Notes under the pieces: model-generated
Database searches by the model: none
What the model saw: only the letters and a program-made list of their open reading frames with translations
Told to the model about the DNA's origin: nothing
From: SVTX01 sp045658225
Lineage (GTDB): Bacteria > Bacillota > Clostridia > Oscillospirales > CAG-272
Direction: 5' to 3'
Length of the DNA stretch: 24,618 nt
NCBI GenBank assembly: GCA_045658225.1
Contig: JAZOUO010000096.1
Coordinates: forward strand, 1 to 24,618
Shown: in pieces, positions 1-7,126 of the stretch
Position numbering within the stretch: position 1 is the stretch's first letter
Layout: every line of letters begins with the position of its first letter
Made by a program: the position numbers and the translations under genes

Positions 1-1
1 C

Positions 2-2374
2 GGAGACGGCGAAGGCGGAGGAGCTATTTACGTAGGATTTGGAACTCTCACACTTATTGACGTTGATATGACATCTAATACTTCTTCGGGCTTCGGAGGA
101 GCTATTGAGATACTTAGCTCTACTGTAAATATCAACAACGGCACGTTCAGTAAGAACTCTGCGTTCTACACCGGTGCGCTTCACATTCACGGCGTTTCAA
201 GCGGCAGCACTGTGACGATCATTGGCGCGACGTTTACTGAAAACTCATCCACATATGAGAACACCGAGTATGATGGCAGCATAGGCGGCGGGGCGATAAA
301 CGTAAGTGAGTCCACGTTGACTTTGTCGGGTGTAGTTCTCGATGGAAACACCACGGGGTGCTACGGCGGTGCGATGTTGGCAGACGGAGCTACGGTAATA
401 ATCAATGACAACTCTGTTATAACGAATAACACCGGAAAGACAGGCGCGGCGCTTTACTTTAGAAACTCGTGCGATGTGACTATGGAAAACTCGTCTATAA
501 CAAGCAATGCTGCAACGAGCAACGGAGCCGTGTACATCAACAGTGGGTCCTTGAGTATGACAAATGTTGCCGCCACTCAAAACACAGCGGCAAACGGAGG
601 CATTCTCTATGCAAGCGGAGGAGCAACTAAGATAACCTTAACAAATTGCATTTGGAGCGAAAACAGTGCAACAACGGGCGGCGCGATAAACATAACAAAC
701 GCTACGCTTAACATAAACGGAGGCGAATTTAACGGCAACACTGCACAGCTCGGGGGCGCGATTTATGGAAAATTAGCGAACATAGAAGTAGAGGATACTG
801 TTTTTGCCAACAACACGGCTACAAAAAATAGCAACGGTGACAACGGCAACGGCGGAGCTGTATCGCTTTCGGGAGGAACCCTTAATGTTATAGGAAACAG
901 TGTATTCAGAAACAATACTGCCGAAAATTACGCAGGAGCTATATACGTCTCATATGCGAATAATACTGACGGCACAAAGAATCCCGGCGTACTTAATATG
1001 ACGGACGGATTGTTTGAAGACAACTCTGCAAAGTTTGGAGGAGCTATAGCTTCCAGAACCGACTGCGAGGTTATTCTCACGGGAACGGTTTTGAGGAGAA
1101 ATAAAGCAATCTCTACGGCAGATGCGGGCGGAGGAGCTATCTATACAAATAATAATACGCTTACGCTGTCAGGCGTGCGTCTTGAGGATAACTCAACGGG
1201 TTATTACGGCGGAGCGATATCTGCTTTGGGTGCAAATGTGACTATAAACAATAACAGTGTTATTACAGGCAGTGCGGGTGTGACTGGCTCAGCCCTACAT
1301 TTCAGAGACGGCGGAACTTATACACTTGAAAACATTACGGTTTCCAACACCAATGGAACGGGCAGTGGTGTTATCTACATTACATCGTCCGGCACATTAA
1401 ACATTAGAAATCTTACAGCAAGCGGTAATAAGTCTAATAACGGTGGTGTTCTGTACTCAAGCGGAAGCGCGATAATTAACATCAGTGAATCTTCATTTAC
1501 TGACAACACCGCAACAATCAGCGGTGGTACTATCGACCATCGCTCAAGCGGAAAGCTGACTGTGACGGATACAACCTTCTCCGGTAATACGGCGGGACTT
1601 ATCGGCGGAGCGATAACTGCAAAGGGTAAGGGCGCGGTAGAGATCACGGATTGCACATTCGAGTCAAACCAGGCACTCGCAACAAAGACTGATAGCTCAA
1701 TGATATGCCGCGGCGGCGGAGCGATCTATGTGAGCAGCAGCTCGACTGTGACGGTAAATGGCGGAAGCTTTATTGGCAACTCTGCGGCGGGAACAAAGGA
1801 TGTTATTACAACAGGCAGTGAAATGACCGATGCGGGTGGCGCAATCCTCGTGGATGGCGGAACTCTTACCGTGACAGGAGCGACCTTCAGCGGAAACACC
1901 GCTAACAACGGCGGAGCTATTGGAACATCAAGAGCTACCACTACGGCTATTAATATTGTGGGATGTACGTTTACAGATAATGTCTCCACCCAAAATGGCG
2001 GCGGCATTTATATTCAGAATGGTGTCAAAAATGAGACGGACAGTATCATTATAAAGGACTGCACGTTCACAGGAAATACTGCTTCTAAAGCAAGCGGATC
2101 CTCTATATATATCAGAACTGCCAGCAGTGCTACTATTATCAACATTAGCTCTTCGGGTGGAACATGGAGTTGGAAGGGCGCGGTCTACGTCACGGGTGGC
2201 GCTCGAGTGACCCTTCAGGGAACTGTAAATATGGAGGGCAATGATGAGGTGTACGTAACAGGATCCGGCTCATCTGCCGTCGTAGTGTATAGCACAGAGG
2301 AAGAAAAGGCGGCATGGATTGCCGAGATAACCACGGCAAACAGCGCAACTGTTACCTATGTGGTAAATTCATAA
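2..2374 (+). CDS. Secreted right-handed beta-helix (PMP-like repeat) protein, 5'-truncated by window edge
   Basis: The frame is open from base 2, so the true start lies left of the window; the first ATG at 68 is internal. The visible part (about 790 residues) is built of short repeats with two alternating motifs: GGAI or GGAx, and FxxN (FSKN, FTEN, FNGN, FANN, FRNN, FEDN, FTDN, FSGN, FESN, FIGN, FTGN). These are hallmarks of polymorphic outer membrane protein repeats and of right-handed parallel beta-helices. It is rich in Asn, Thr, Ser and Gly, with few Cys. The C-terminus ends in TYVVNS with no LPxTG motif, no membrane anchor and no autotransporter barrel, so its mode of attachment is unknown. 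The likely role is a surface-exposed adhesin or carbohydrate-interacting protein (inference). The next gene starts 13 nt after the stop, suggesting one transcript. The fold call is fairly secure; the function is not. Confidence 0.8.
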   Translation, partial: GDGEGGGAIYVGFGTLTLIDVDMTSNTSSGFGGAIEILSSTVNINNGTFSKNSAFYTGALHIHGVSSGSTVTIIGATFTENSSTYENTEYDGSIGGGAINVSESTLTLSGVVLDGNTTGCYGGAMLADGATVIINDNSVITNNTGKTGAALYFRNSCDVTMENSSITSNAATSNGAVYINSGSLSMTNVAATQNTAANGGILYASGGATKITLTNCIWSENSATTGGAINITNATLNINGGEFNGNTAQLGGAIYGKLANIEVEDTVFANNTATKNSNGDNGNGGAVSLSGGTLNVIGNSVFRNNTAENYAGAIYVSYANNTDGTKNPGVLNMTDGLFEDNSAKFGGAIASRTDCEVILTGTVLRRNKAISTADAGGGAIYTNNNTLTLSGVRLEDNSTGYYGGAISALGANVTINNNSVITGSAGVTGSALHFRDGGTYTLENITVSNTNGTGSGVIYITSSGTLNIRNLTASGNKSNNGGVLYSSGSAIINISESSFTDNTATISGGTIDHRSSGKLTVTDTTFSGNTAGLIGGAITAKGKGAVEITDCTFESNQALATKTDSSMICRGGGAIYVSSSSTVTVNGGSFIGNSAAGTKDVITTGSEMTDAGGAILVDGGTLTVTGATFSGNTANNGGAIGTSRATTTAINIVGCTFTDNVSTQNGGGIYIQNGVKNETDSIIIKDCTFTGNTASKASGSSIYIRTASSATIINISSSGGTWSWKGAVYVTGGARVTLQGTVNMEGNDEVYVTGSGSSAVVVYSTEEEKAAWIAEITTANSATVTYVVNS
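317..1411 (+). repeat. Internal duplication in the beta-helix gene: copies at 317-565 and 1160-1411
   Basis: Two stretches of about 83 residues align closely, 843 nt (281 codons) apart. The first begins LTLSGVVLDGNTTGCYGGA and the second LTLSGVRLEDNSTGYYGGA. The match continues through NSVIT, TG-x-AL-x-FR, the ENxxxS region and a final Ser/Gly-Thr-Leu stretch. This goes beyond the general GGAI/FxxN pattern and indicates duplication of a larger multi-turn block. Confidence 0.7.
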
Positions 2375-2387
2375 TGAGGTGATTATA

Positions 2388-4232
2388 ATGAAAATAATTA
2401 AAATTTCTGTAATTTGCACAGTTGTATGCGCCATGCTCCTGGGCACAGGCACGCTTTTAACTAAGGCGACAGGGAGTAGTCAAACACTTGATTCCCCAGC
2501 AACAAACTTGCTCGCGCAAGGCAATAATGGGAAGGAAACTTTTGATGAAGGTGATAATAATCTCCTTGGATCACCCGAACAATCAAACGAGGAAAATACC
2601 GACGAGGCTCTTTCAAAGAGCCCGACGGTGTTCCCGAGTGAAACAAATGCCTTTGTAAAGGATTTTTACATTTCGGAGACAGATCAGGATGCTCCGTTCT
2701 TTGAAAAAATACTTCCCGAGATCGCGGCGAATATAAAGGAGAACAACAAGCATTCCATCACTCCTTATTACGACAAGCTACCCCTTGCCAATAATCCCGA
2801 AAACTTTCAGGGAACAGGCTCCGCGACATATGCAAATATCAACGGTAAGACTGTGACGGCGGAGTCATTTTATCGAGTGTCGTCTGACTCTTTGTATGAT
2901 CCTAACTATGGTATGGGACTTTTGATATATCAGTGCATACAGTATAAGCTGGCACATCCTGAGGAGGATGTAAAGATTACATTCTCGTCATACAGAACGT
3001 CTGCAACAGCTTCGGTGTGCGTAATTCCCGAAAGTAAGTACTATGGATATATGCGTTCCTTATATGGAACCAACTACGATGAGCACGGTTTTGTTCGTAT
3101 TTCTTACATGCTTGTAGAGGCAGCAAGAATGGGCATTGAGGTGACCATGATAAATCATTTGCAGTCATACAGCACAAGACAGTATGATCCGGCTACAGGA
3201 AAGATAAGGGGAAGAGCTCACATAAATTACACCAAGTATTTTGATGCCGCGGAAAAGACCGAATGCTATGACAAGTACGCTTCCGGTAAGAAAGTATCTG
3301 ATTTCCTTAATTGTGTAAACGTAGAGTGGACCGTGACGGAGCAAACCGCAAATATGCAGCACGTAAAGAGTGCATCTGTTTCGCACTATTTGGCTACGGA
3401 CGGTACAGAGCATACTTCTGCAGTGTATTTTGGAAGCGCGAATCTGGATGAAAACAACTATTACGGCGGAAATGGCAACGGAAACTCGCAATCAGGAGTT
3501 ATAGTTTCAGATCATGACGACCTCTATCGCGTGACCTATAATTACACACAGCTTATGGGCAGATACGCGGGTCAGGAGCAGATGCAGGAGCTGCGCAGAG
3601 TAGTGACTGTAATGAATGAAGAGCAGATCGCTCTTATTAAGAGTGGAAGAGGAGACGAAATTCCCAATGATGAGCAGATAGTTTACATCGGGACAGAGAA
3701 CGACTCTGTATTTGAATTGTATTTTACTCCCTTTGGAGGCACCCCCGACACCTGGGATACAGTGTATAATCCTGTAAGCAAGTATGTAAGCAAGCTTCCG
3801 ACATCCAAAGATTACGTTGAGTTTATCTGGAATGAATTCGGATATGGAAAATGCTATACAGGGTATATGATGTCGAAAATGCTTGAAGCGGCATATTGCA
3901 ACAACCCCAATCCTGAAAACAAGATAGCAATAAGAGTAACGGACTTTAATACTGATGCTATACAACAACTCAAAGAGGGTACCGAGATTGGTTATAGAAG
4001 CATCAAAGACGGAACGGGTATACACTCTAAGGACATTCTTATGTCGTATGAGGAAAACGGACAAAGACATTATGTCTCTATCCTAACATCCTGCAACTTT
4101 TATATGATAGCCTTCAACTACCGTACAAATTCTATGTTGGTTATACATGAGACGGAGGAAACGGGCGGAGAATTTTATAAAGCTATGGGAGAAAAATATT
4201 CATATGGTATGTTGAGCAATAGCTCAAAATAA
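2388..4232 (+). CDS. Exported phospholipase-D-like protein with two HKD-type motifs
   Basis: A protein of 614 residues. ATG 2388 is chosen because GAGGTG (2376-2381) sits 6 nt upstream; a GTG at 2379 in the same frame lies inside that ribosome binding site. Residues 1-30 form a basic start plus hydrophobic segment (signal peptide or anchor), followed by an Asn/Glu-rich linker to about residue 85. Two PLD-type active-site motifs are visible. The first is H325-V-K327, D338 and G349-S-A-N352. The second is H546-S-K548-D549 followed by T567-S-C-N570. PLD-superfamily enzymes pair two HxK motifs to cleave phosphodiester bonds through a phospho-histidine intermediate. The spacing between HxK and GSxN (21 residues) is wider than the classic motif, so substrate and activity are uncertain. 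The close 5' neighbour is the beta-helix protein, which suggests a secreted pair. No terminator is clear just downstream. Confidence 0.72.
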   Translation: MKIIKISVICTVVCAMLLGTGTLLTKATGSSQTLDSPATNLLAQGNNGKETFDEGDNNLLGSPEQSNEENTDEALSKSPTVFPSETNAFVKDFYISETDQDAPFFEKILPEIAANIKENNKHSITPYYDKLPLANNPENFQGTGSATYANINGKTVTAESFYRVSSDSLYDPNYGMGLLIYQCIQYKLAHPEEDVKITFSSYRTSATASVCVIPESKYYGYMRSLYGTNYDEHGFVRISYMLVEAARMGIEVTMINHLQSYSTRQYDPATGKIRGRAHINYTKYFDAAEKTECYDKYASGKKVSDFLNCVNVEWTVTEQTANMQHVKSASVSHYLATDGTEHTSAVYFGSANLDENNYYGGNGNGNSQSGVIVSDHDDLYRVTYNYTQLMGRYAGQEQMQELRRVVTVMNEEQIALIKSGRGDEIPNDEQIVYIGTENDSVFELYFTPFGGTPDTWDTVYNPVSKYVSKLPTSKDYVEFIWNEFGYGKCYTGYMMSKMLEAAYCNNPNPENKIAIRVTDFNTDAIQQLKEGTEIGYRSIKDGTGIHSKDILMSYEENGQRHYVSILTSCNFYMIAFNYRTNSMLVIHETEETGGEFYKAMGEKYSYGMLSNSSK

Positions 4233-4303
4233 AACCGGTAATATTTTTATAGCAATATTTGACTCCCAAAAGACTATTAACAAACAGGCGCGAAAAACGC
4301 TGA

Positions 4304-4338
4304 TATAAAAAACAAAACTGGGAGGACGGACTCGAACG
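4304..4338 (-). pseudogene. Remnant of a tRNA 3' end with its terminator tail
   Basis: Read on the minus strand this gives CGTTCGAGTCCGTCCTCCCA followed by GTTTTGTTTTTT. The T-loop sequence GTTCGAGTCC also occurs in the intact tRNA-Pro just to the right, and CTCCC-x-GTTTTGTTTTTT repeats the end of that tRNA's terminator. No partner for the T-stem and no acceptor stem is present. It looks like a deletion derivative of a second tRNA-plus-terminator copy. The reading is an inference from short matches. Confidence 0.4.
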
Positions 4339-4341
4339 TTC

Positions 4342-4392
4342 AACTAAATCTCGCATTGCTCGATTTAGTTGGCAGGTTCTTGTCAACTGCCA
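4342..4392. other. Two adjacent small hairpins between the tRNA remnant and the tRNA-Pro terminator
   Basis: AACTAAATC (4342-4350) pairs with GATTTAGTT (4362-4370), and TGGCAG (4370-4375) pairs with CTGCCA (4387-4392). They lie in the 210-nt gap between the PLD-like gene and the tRNA. No gene is seen here. Confidence 0.5.
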
Positions 4393-4400
4393 GTTCAATC

Positions 4401-4442
4401 AAAAAAACAAAACGGGGAGGCAAGCTCCCCGTTTTGTTTTTT
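4401..4442 (-). terminator. Intrinsic terminator of tRNA-Pro, symmetrical
   Basis: A perfect inverted repeat: GC-rich core CGGGGAG (4413-4419) pairs with CTCCCCG (4425-4431) around a 5-nt loop, and the outer parts are A-rich on the left and T-rich on the right. On the minus strand it gives a GC stem followed by TTTTGTTTTTTT directly after the tRNA CCA end. Because it is symmetrical it could also stop plus-strand readthrough from the PLD-like gene. Confidence 0.85.
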
Positions 4443-4518
4443 TGGTCGAAGTGACAGGACTCGAACCTGCAGCATCTAGCTCCCAAAGCTAGCGCGCTAC
4501 CAATTGCGCCACACCTCG
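4443..4518 (-). tRNA. tRNA-Pro, anticodon TGG
   Basis: Read on the minus strand the 76-nt gene starts CGAGGTG and ends CACTTCG-A-CCA, giving a 7-bp acceptor stem with one G-U pair, discriminator A and an encoded CCA. The anticodon arm is CTAGC-TTTGGGA-GCTAG, so the anticodon is TGG (reads CCA and, with wobble, other proline codons). The T-arm is GCAGG-TTCGAGT-CCTGT. It is followed at once by an intrinsic terminator. No promoter is seen directly upstream; the nearest good one (4774-4802) lies beyond a broken copy of this gene. Confidence 0.95.
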
Positions 4519-4765
4519 ATATTAAATTGTCTGTGCTCCGAAAGTGTAAGCTTTGTCCGCCCGCCCCGCACGCATAGTCGTCTGACATCGCCTCGGTACA
4601 CTCAGCTTGTCATACTCCTTGCTTGCAGGGGTATCGCTTCGAAAAAATCATACTCAATAATTTTTTCTCGCTACCCAAAGCTAGCGCGCTATCGCAATTG
4701 GTTGGAACAACCATTTGCAGTGCGCACACACCTCGATATTAAATTATCGGCACTCCGAAAGTGTA
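4482..4765. repeat. Direct repeat of tRNA-Pro 5' half plus leader (4482-4548 and 4674-4765)
   Basis: Three blocks are shared in the same order: 18 bp CCCAAAGCTAGCGCGCTA (4482-4499, 4674-4691), 17 bp CACCTCGATATTAAATT (4512-4528, 4729-4745) and 13 bp CTCCGAAAGTGTA (4536-4548, 4753-4765). About 125 bp of unrelated sequence separates the copies. The segment from 4559 to 4672 has no ORF of interest and contains two TCATACTC copies. Either a tandem duplication or insertion of a small repeat element would explain it. Confidence 0.75.
4673..4735 (-). pseudogene. Broken 5' half of tRNA-Pro with hairpin in place of the D-arm
   Basis: On the minus strand it begins CGAGGTGTG like the real gene and ends in the same anticodon-loop sequence GCGCGCTAGCTTTGGG, but then diverges. 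The D-arm is replaced by an imperfect palindrome: GCAATTGGTTG (4694-4704) against CAACCATTTGC (4708-4718) around a GAA loop. No 3' half follows, so no functional tRNA can form. Confidence 0.65.
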
Positions 4766-4773
4766 CGAAAAGT

Positions 4774-4802
4774 ATTATACCAAATAATAATTGTTTTGTC
4801 AA
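4774..4802 (-). promoter_or_regulatory. Sigma-A promoter for the tRNA-Pro transcript
   Basis: On the minus strand TTGACA (4797-4802) and TATAAT (4774-4779) are separated by exactly 17 bp, a full match to the housekeeping consensus. Transcription would run leftward through the broken tRNA copy before reaching the intact tRNA-Pro. Confidence 0.85.
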
Positions 4803-5098
4803 TAAGAATTTGATTTTTGAAGATAAGGTTTTGCTGTCATTTTTTGTTTTAGTTAAATCCGCTATCAAAAACTCAAGGTTAAAAATTAGGATTTATTTGG
4901 CACGAGATTTTTTGAATAGTTATTTCGCGTCAAGTGAAAAATACTAATGACCGAAAATTTTTCGGCAATTTCCGAAATTCAGCTTCAAGAAATCTTGGGG
5001 ATAATGTTCGGATAAACAGAGTTTAGTTGAAGGTTATCCTCAAAACTTTTATAGAGGCGAGGCGTGCTTTCACAAGTAAAACAAAGGAGTTTGCAATC
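4803..5098. other. Intergenic, no gene seen
   Basis: An AT-rich stretch between the tRNA promoter and the DUF378 gene. Open frames here overlap the tRNA repeats and lack ribosome binding sites. A short palindrome, CCGAAAATTTTTCGG, lies near 4951-4965. The end holds the ribosome binding site of the next gene. Confidence 0.6.
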
Positions 5099-5320
5099 AT
5101 GAGAATATTGGACAGAATAGCTCTTATATTAACAGTGATTGGTGCTTTGAACTGGGGTAGCATCGGCGTGTTTGGCTTTGACATAGTTGCATGGATATGC
5201 GGCGGTCAGGGAGCAGTCGTAAGCCGCATTATTTATACCGTAGTTGCTCTTGCGGGAATTTGGTGCATTTCGCTTCTTTTCCGTTCCAGAGAGGACTATG
5301 ACGTAATTGAAGAGCATTAA
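5099..5320 (+). CDS. Small two-helix membrane protein, DUF378 family
   Basis: A protein of 73 residues. ATG 5099 is chosen because AAAGGAG (5083-5089) lies 9 nt upstream and the protein then starts MRILDRIALILTVIGALNWG, the usual opening of DUF378 (YuzA-like) proteins. Two hydrophobic segments (about residues 5-28 and 39-60) flank a short Gly-rich loop, and the tail is charged (REDYDVIEEH). The biochemical role of the family is not known to me. It is a single-gene unit with its own terminator 15 nt after the stop. Confidence 0.85.
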   Translation: MRILDRIALILTVIGALNWGSIGVFGFDIVAWICGGQGAVVSRIIYTVVALAGIWCISLLFRSREDYDVIEEH

Positions 5321-5335
5321 TTACAAATAAACGTC

Positions 5336-5373
5336 TCCGCGTCGAATGTTGATTTTCGGCGCGGATTGTTTTT
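5336..5373 (+). terminator. Intrinsic terminator after the DUF378 gene
   Basis: TCCGCGTCGAA (5336-5346) pairs over 11 bp, with one G-T pair, with TTCGGCGCGGA (5355-5365) around an 8-nt loop, and is followed by TTGTTTTT. Confidence 0.85.
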
Positions 5374-5410
5374 GCAATTTTTCCCAAGCGCCAAAAAAAT
5401 TATATTTTCT

Positions 5411-5440
5411 GTATAAAAGAGGAAAAGCGTGCAGAAAATA
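5411..5440 (+). promoter_or_regulatory. Candidate sigma-F-like promoter of the M23/SpoIIQ-like gene
   Basis: GTATA (5411-5415), a 15-bp spacer, then GCAGAAAATA (5431-5440) fits the forespore sigma-F pattern (GTATA, 15 bp, GGnnAnAnTA) with one mismatch. No good TTGACA/TATAAT pair is seen here. B. subtilis spoIIQ is sigma-F controlled, which fits the gene call. A 6-bp hairpin, CGCCTC/GAGGCG (about 5484-5503), lies between the promoter and the start codon. Confidence 0.45.
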
Positions 5441-5526
5441 CTCTTGCAGGGCCGACAATCAAATATTTGCGGTTCAAAAAATCCGCCTCTGAACATGGAG
5501 GCGACACATAGAAAAGGAGAAAAAAC

Positions 5527-6297
5527 ATGTGGGAAAAATTTAAGAAAAGCGCTTTTGCAGAAAAGTGCAGAGAGTTTTCCAAAAACAGAAGCGCGGTAAT
5601 AGTGACCGTATGTCTCTTACTTGCGACGGCAGTTATTTTGTCTGTGACTATCGCGACCAACAGAGCAAAGAAAAAGTACGCGGGCGACGAGGACCCTACC
5701 GATCAGAACATTGAAGCCCCCGGCGGCGAGCAGGGCACGGTAGATTCCCCCAGCTACAACGATTCCGAAAACAAGGATTCTCAGACTGGCGCCGATGTTG
5801 AAGAATTTGTTATTGCGCTTCCCGTCAACGGTACACTTTCCAAGGGACACGACTCATCTCTCCAGGTTTGGTCAGACACCATGGGAGACTACAGAATCCA
5901 CCTTGGAATAGACATTTCCGCGGCAGAAAATGCGCCTGTTTACGCGGTGGCAGACGGTAAGGTGTCAAAGATTTGGGACGACGCGCTTATGGGAAGATGC
6001 GTAGCCATTGAGCACGAGGGCAACATTTACACCATTTACAAAAACCTTTCCGAGACTATGGCGGCAGGTATTACAGCGGGCGCCGAGGTCCAGTGCGGTC
6101 AGCAGATAGGACATATTGGCGAGACGGCTATTTCCGAGCTTGCCGACGAGCCTCACGTACACCTTGAGATGACCGTTGGCGGTCTTGCGGTAGATCCTGT
6201 TGACTATATGTCCGATGAAACCAAGGCGACACTTAAGATTGATAACTCCACCGAAAACAACACAAATAAGCCTAGCGGCTCCGTTAACGGAAAGTAA
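5527..6297 (+). CDS. Membrane-anchored M23 (LytM) metallopeptidase-family protein, SpoIIQ-like
   Basis: A protein of 256 residues with AAAGGAG (about 5512-5519) before ATG 5527. It has a basic N-terminus, one membrane helix (about residues 22-43), an acidic Pro/Gly/Ser linker to about 90, and an M23 domain from about 95 to 222. The zinc-site motifs are present: H125-L-G-I-D129 and H210-V-H212. GNIYTIYKNL matches the strand before the active site. The short linker, single N-terminal helix and lone M23 domain resemble SpoIIQ, the forespore partner of SpoIIIAH in the engulfment channel. The sigma-F-like promoter supports this. Unlike B. subtilis SpoIIQ, the HxGxD and HxH residues are kept, so it may be an active endopeptidase. 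A general cell-wall hydrolase is the alternative. It is a single-gene unit ended by its own terminator. Confidence 0.75.
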   Translation: MWEKFKKSAFAEKCREFSKNRSAVIVTVCLLLATAVILSVTIATNRAKKKYAGDEDPTDQNIEAPGGEQGTVDSPSYNDSENKDSQTGADVEEFVIALPVNGTLSKGHDSSLQVWSDTMGDYRIHLGIDISAAENAPVYAVADGKVSKIWDDALMGRCVAIEHEGNIYTIYKNLSETMAAGITAGAEVQCGQQIGHIGETAISELADEPHVHLEMTVGGLAVDPVDYMSDETKATLKIDNSTENNTNKPSGSVNGK

Positions 6298-6309
6298 TAT
6301 CCTAAACCT

Positions 6310-6341
6310 GCCCATCGCAATTATTTGCGATGGGCGCTATT
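6310..6341 (+). terminator. Intrinsic terminator after the M23 gene
   Basis: GCCCATCGCAA (6310-6320) pairs perfectly with TTGCGATGGGC (6325-6335) around TTAT, and GCTATTTTTA follows. Confidence 0.85.
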
Positions 6342-6386
6342 TTTATATAAATAATATAATAAAGACAATAATATTAAAAATCGTCC

Positions 6387-6415
6387 TTGAAAATTGCAAT
6401 TGTTTATGATATAAT
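6387..6415 (+). promoter_or_regulatory. Sigma-A promoter upstream of maf-mreB-PBP
   Basis: TTGAAA (6387-6392) and TATAAT (6410-6415) with a 17-bp spacer. It lies about 80 nt before the maf start and after the M23 terminator, so it probably drives maf, mreB and the PBP gene together. Confidence 0.75.
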
Positions 6416-6493
6416 GTATAATAACTATTACTATGCGAAGTGTCGGCATTTTTAGGGAAATTGCGGCAATCAAAGCAGAAGCGAGGGAGAAAA

Positions 6494-7078
6494 ATGAAAA
6501 TTATACTTGCGTCAAAATCGCCGAGAAGGCGGGAGATCCTTGAGCTTTTGGGTCTTGATTTTTGCATTGAGACTGCGGACACGGACGAATTTTGTGATGT
6601 TTCCAAGCCTGGCGATAGAGTGGCAGCTCTTGCCGCGCAAAAAGGAGAGGCTATAGTGCAAAAAAAGCTGGCTGACGGTCAGGATTTGAGTGACACGCTG
6701 ATTATAGCTTGCGACACGTTGGTTTATATTGACGGAGAGTTTCTTGGAAAGCCAAAGGATCGTTGTGACGCATACAGAATGCTGACAATGCTCTCGGGCA
6801 AGAGTCACGAGGTCTGGAGTGGTATATATATTTATTTCAATGGCAAATCAATCTCACGCTCGGAGAAGACAAAGGTCAACTTCTGTGAAATGTCGCATCT
6901 GGAAAAACAGAGATATCTTGATAGCGGCGAGCCGTTTGACAAAGCTGGGGCTTATGCCGTGCAGGGCAAGGCTGCGGTGTATATCAAGGGACTTGAGGGG
7001 GATTATTTTAACGTAGTCGGACTTCCCGTCAACCTGCTATACCGTATGTTGACTCAGGAATTTGGAATAGTTATCTGA
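6494..7078 (+). CDS. maf: Maf-family nucleoside triphosphate pyrophosphatase
   Basis: A protein of 194 residues, the usual Maf length. ATG 6494 is chosen over an in-frame GTG at 6440 because GAGGGAGA precedes it and the protein then opens MKIILASKSPRRREILELLG, the classic Maf N-terminus with the nucleotide-binding SxSPRR motif. Further family motifs are ACDTLVYIDGEFLGKP (catalytic Asp region), LSGKSHEVWSG and FDKAGAYAVQGKAAVYIKGLEGDYFNVVGLP. Bacterial Maf proteins hydrolyse dTTP, UTP or modified nucleotides to the monophosphate and are linked to septum inhibition in Bacillus. Placement before mreB is common in Firmicutes. The next gene starts 48 nt later with no terminator between. Confidence 0.93.
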   Translation: MKIILASKSPRRREILELLGLDFCIETADTDEFCDVSKPGDRVAALAAQKGEAIVQKKLADGQDLSDTLIIACDTLVYIDGEFLGKPKDRCDAYRMLTMLSGKSHEVWSGIYIYFNGKSISRSEKTKVNFCEMSHLEKQRYLDSGEPFDKAGAYAVQGKAAVYIKGLEGDYFNVVGLPVNLLYRMLTQEFGIVI

Positions 7079-7126
7079 TATATTTTAGCACTTGACACGT
7101 AAAATCTGAAGGAAGGGGGAACGGTT

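Noticed and set aside
2..2374. Reading the repetitive beta-helix gene as a CRISPR or tandem DNA repeat array
   Set aside because: Repeats are degenerate at DNA level and follow protein motifs in one open frame; no regular spacer pattern exists.
2379..2387. GTG start for the PLD-like gene
   Set aside because: The GTG is part of the GAGGTG ribosome binding site that serves ATG 2388.
4342..4392. att site of an integrated element next to tRNA-Pro
   Set aside because: No integrase or phage-type gene lies nearby and no exact copy of the tRNA 3' end was seen; only the debris hypothesis is kept.
4504..4947. Open frame of 147 codons across the tRNA region
   Set aside because: It runs through the antisense of the tRNA, the broken tRNA copy and the tRNA promoter, with no ribosome binding site.
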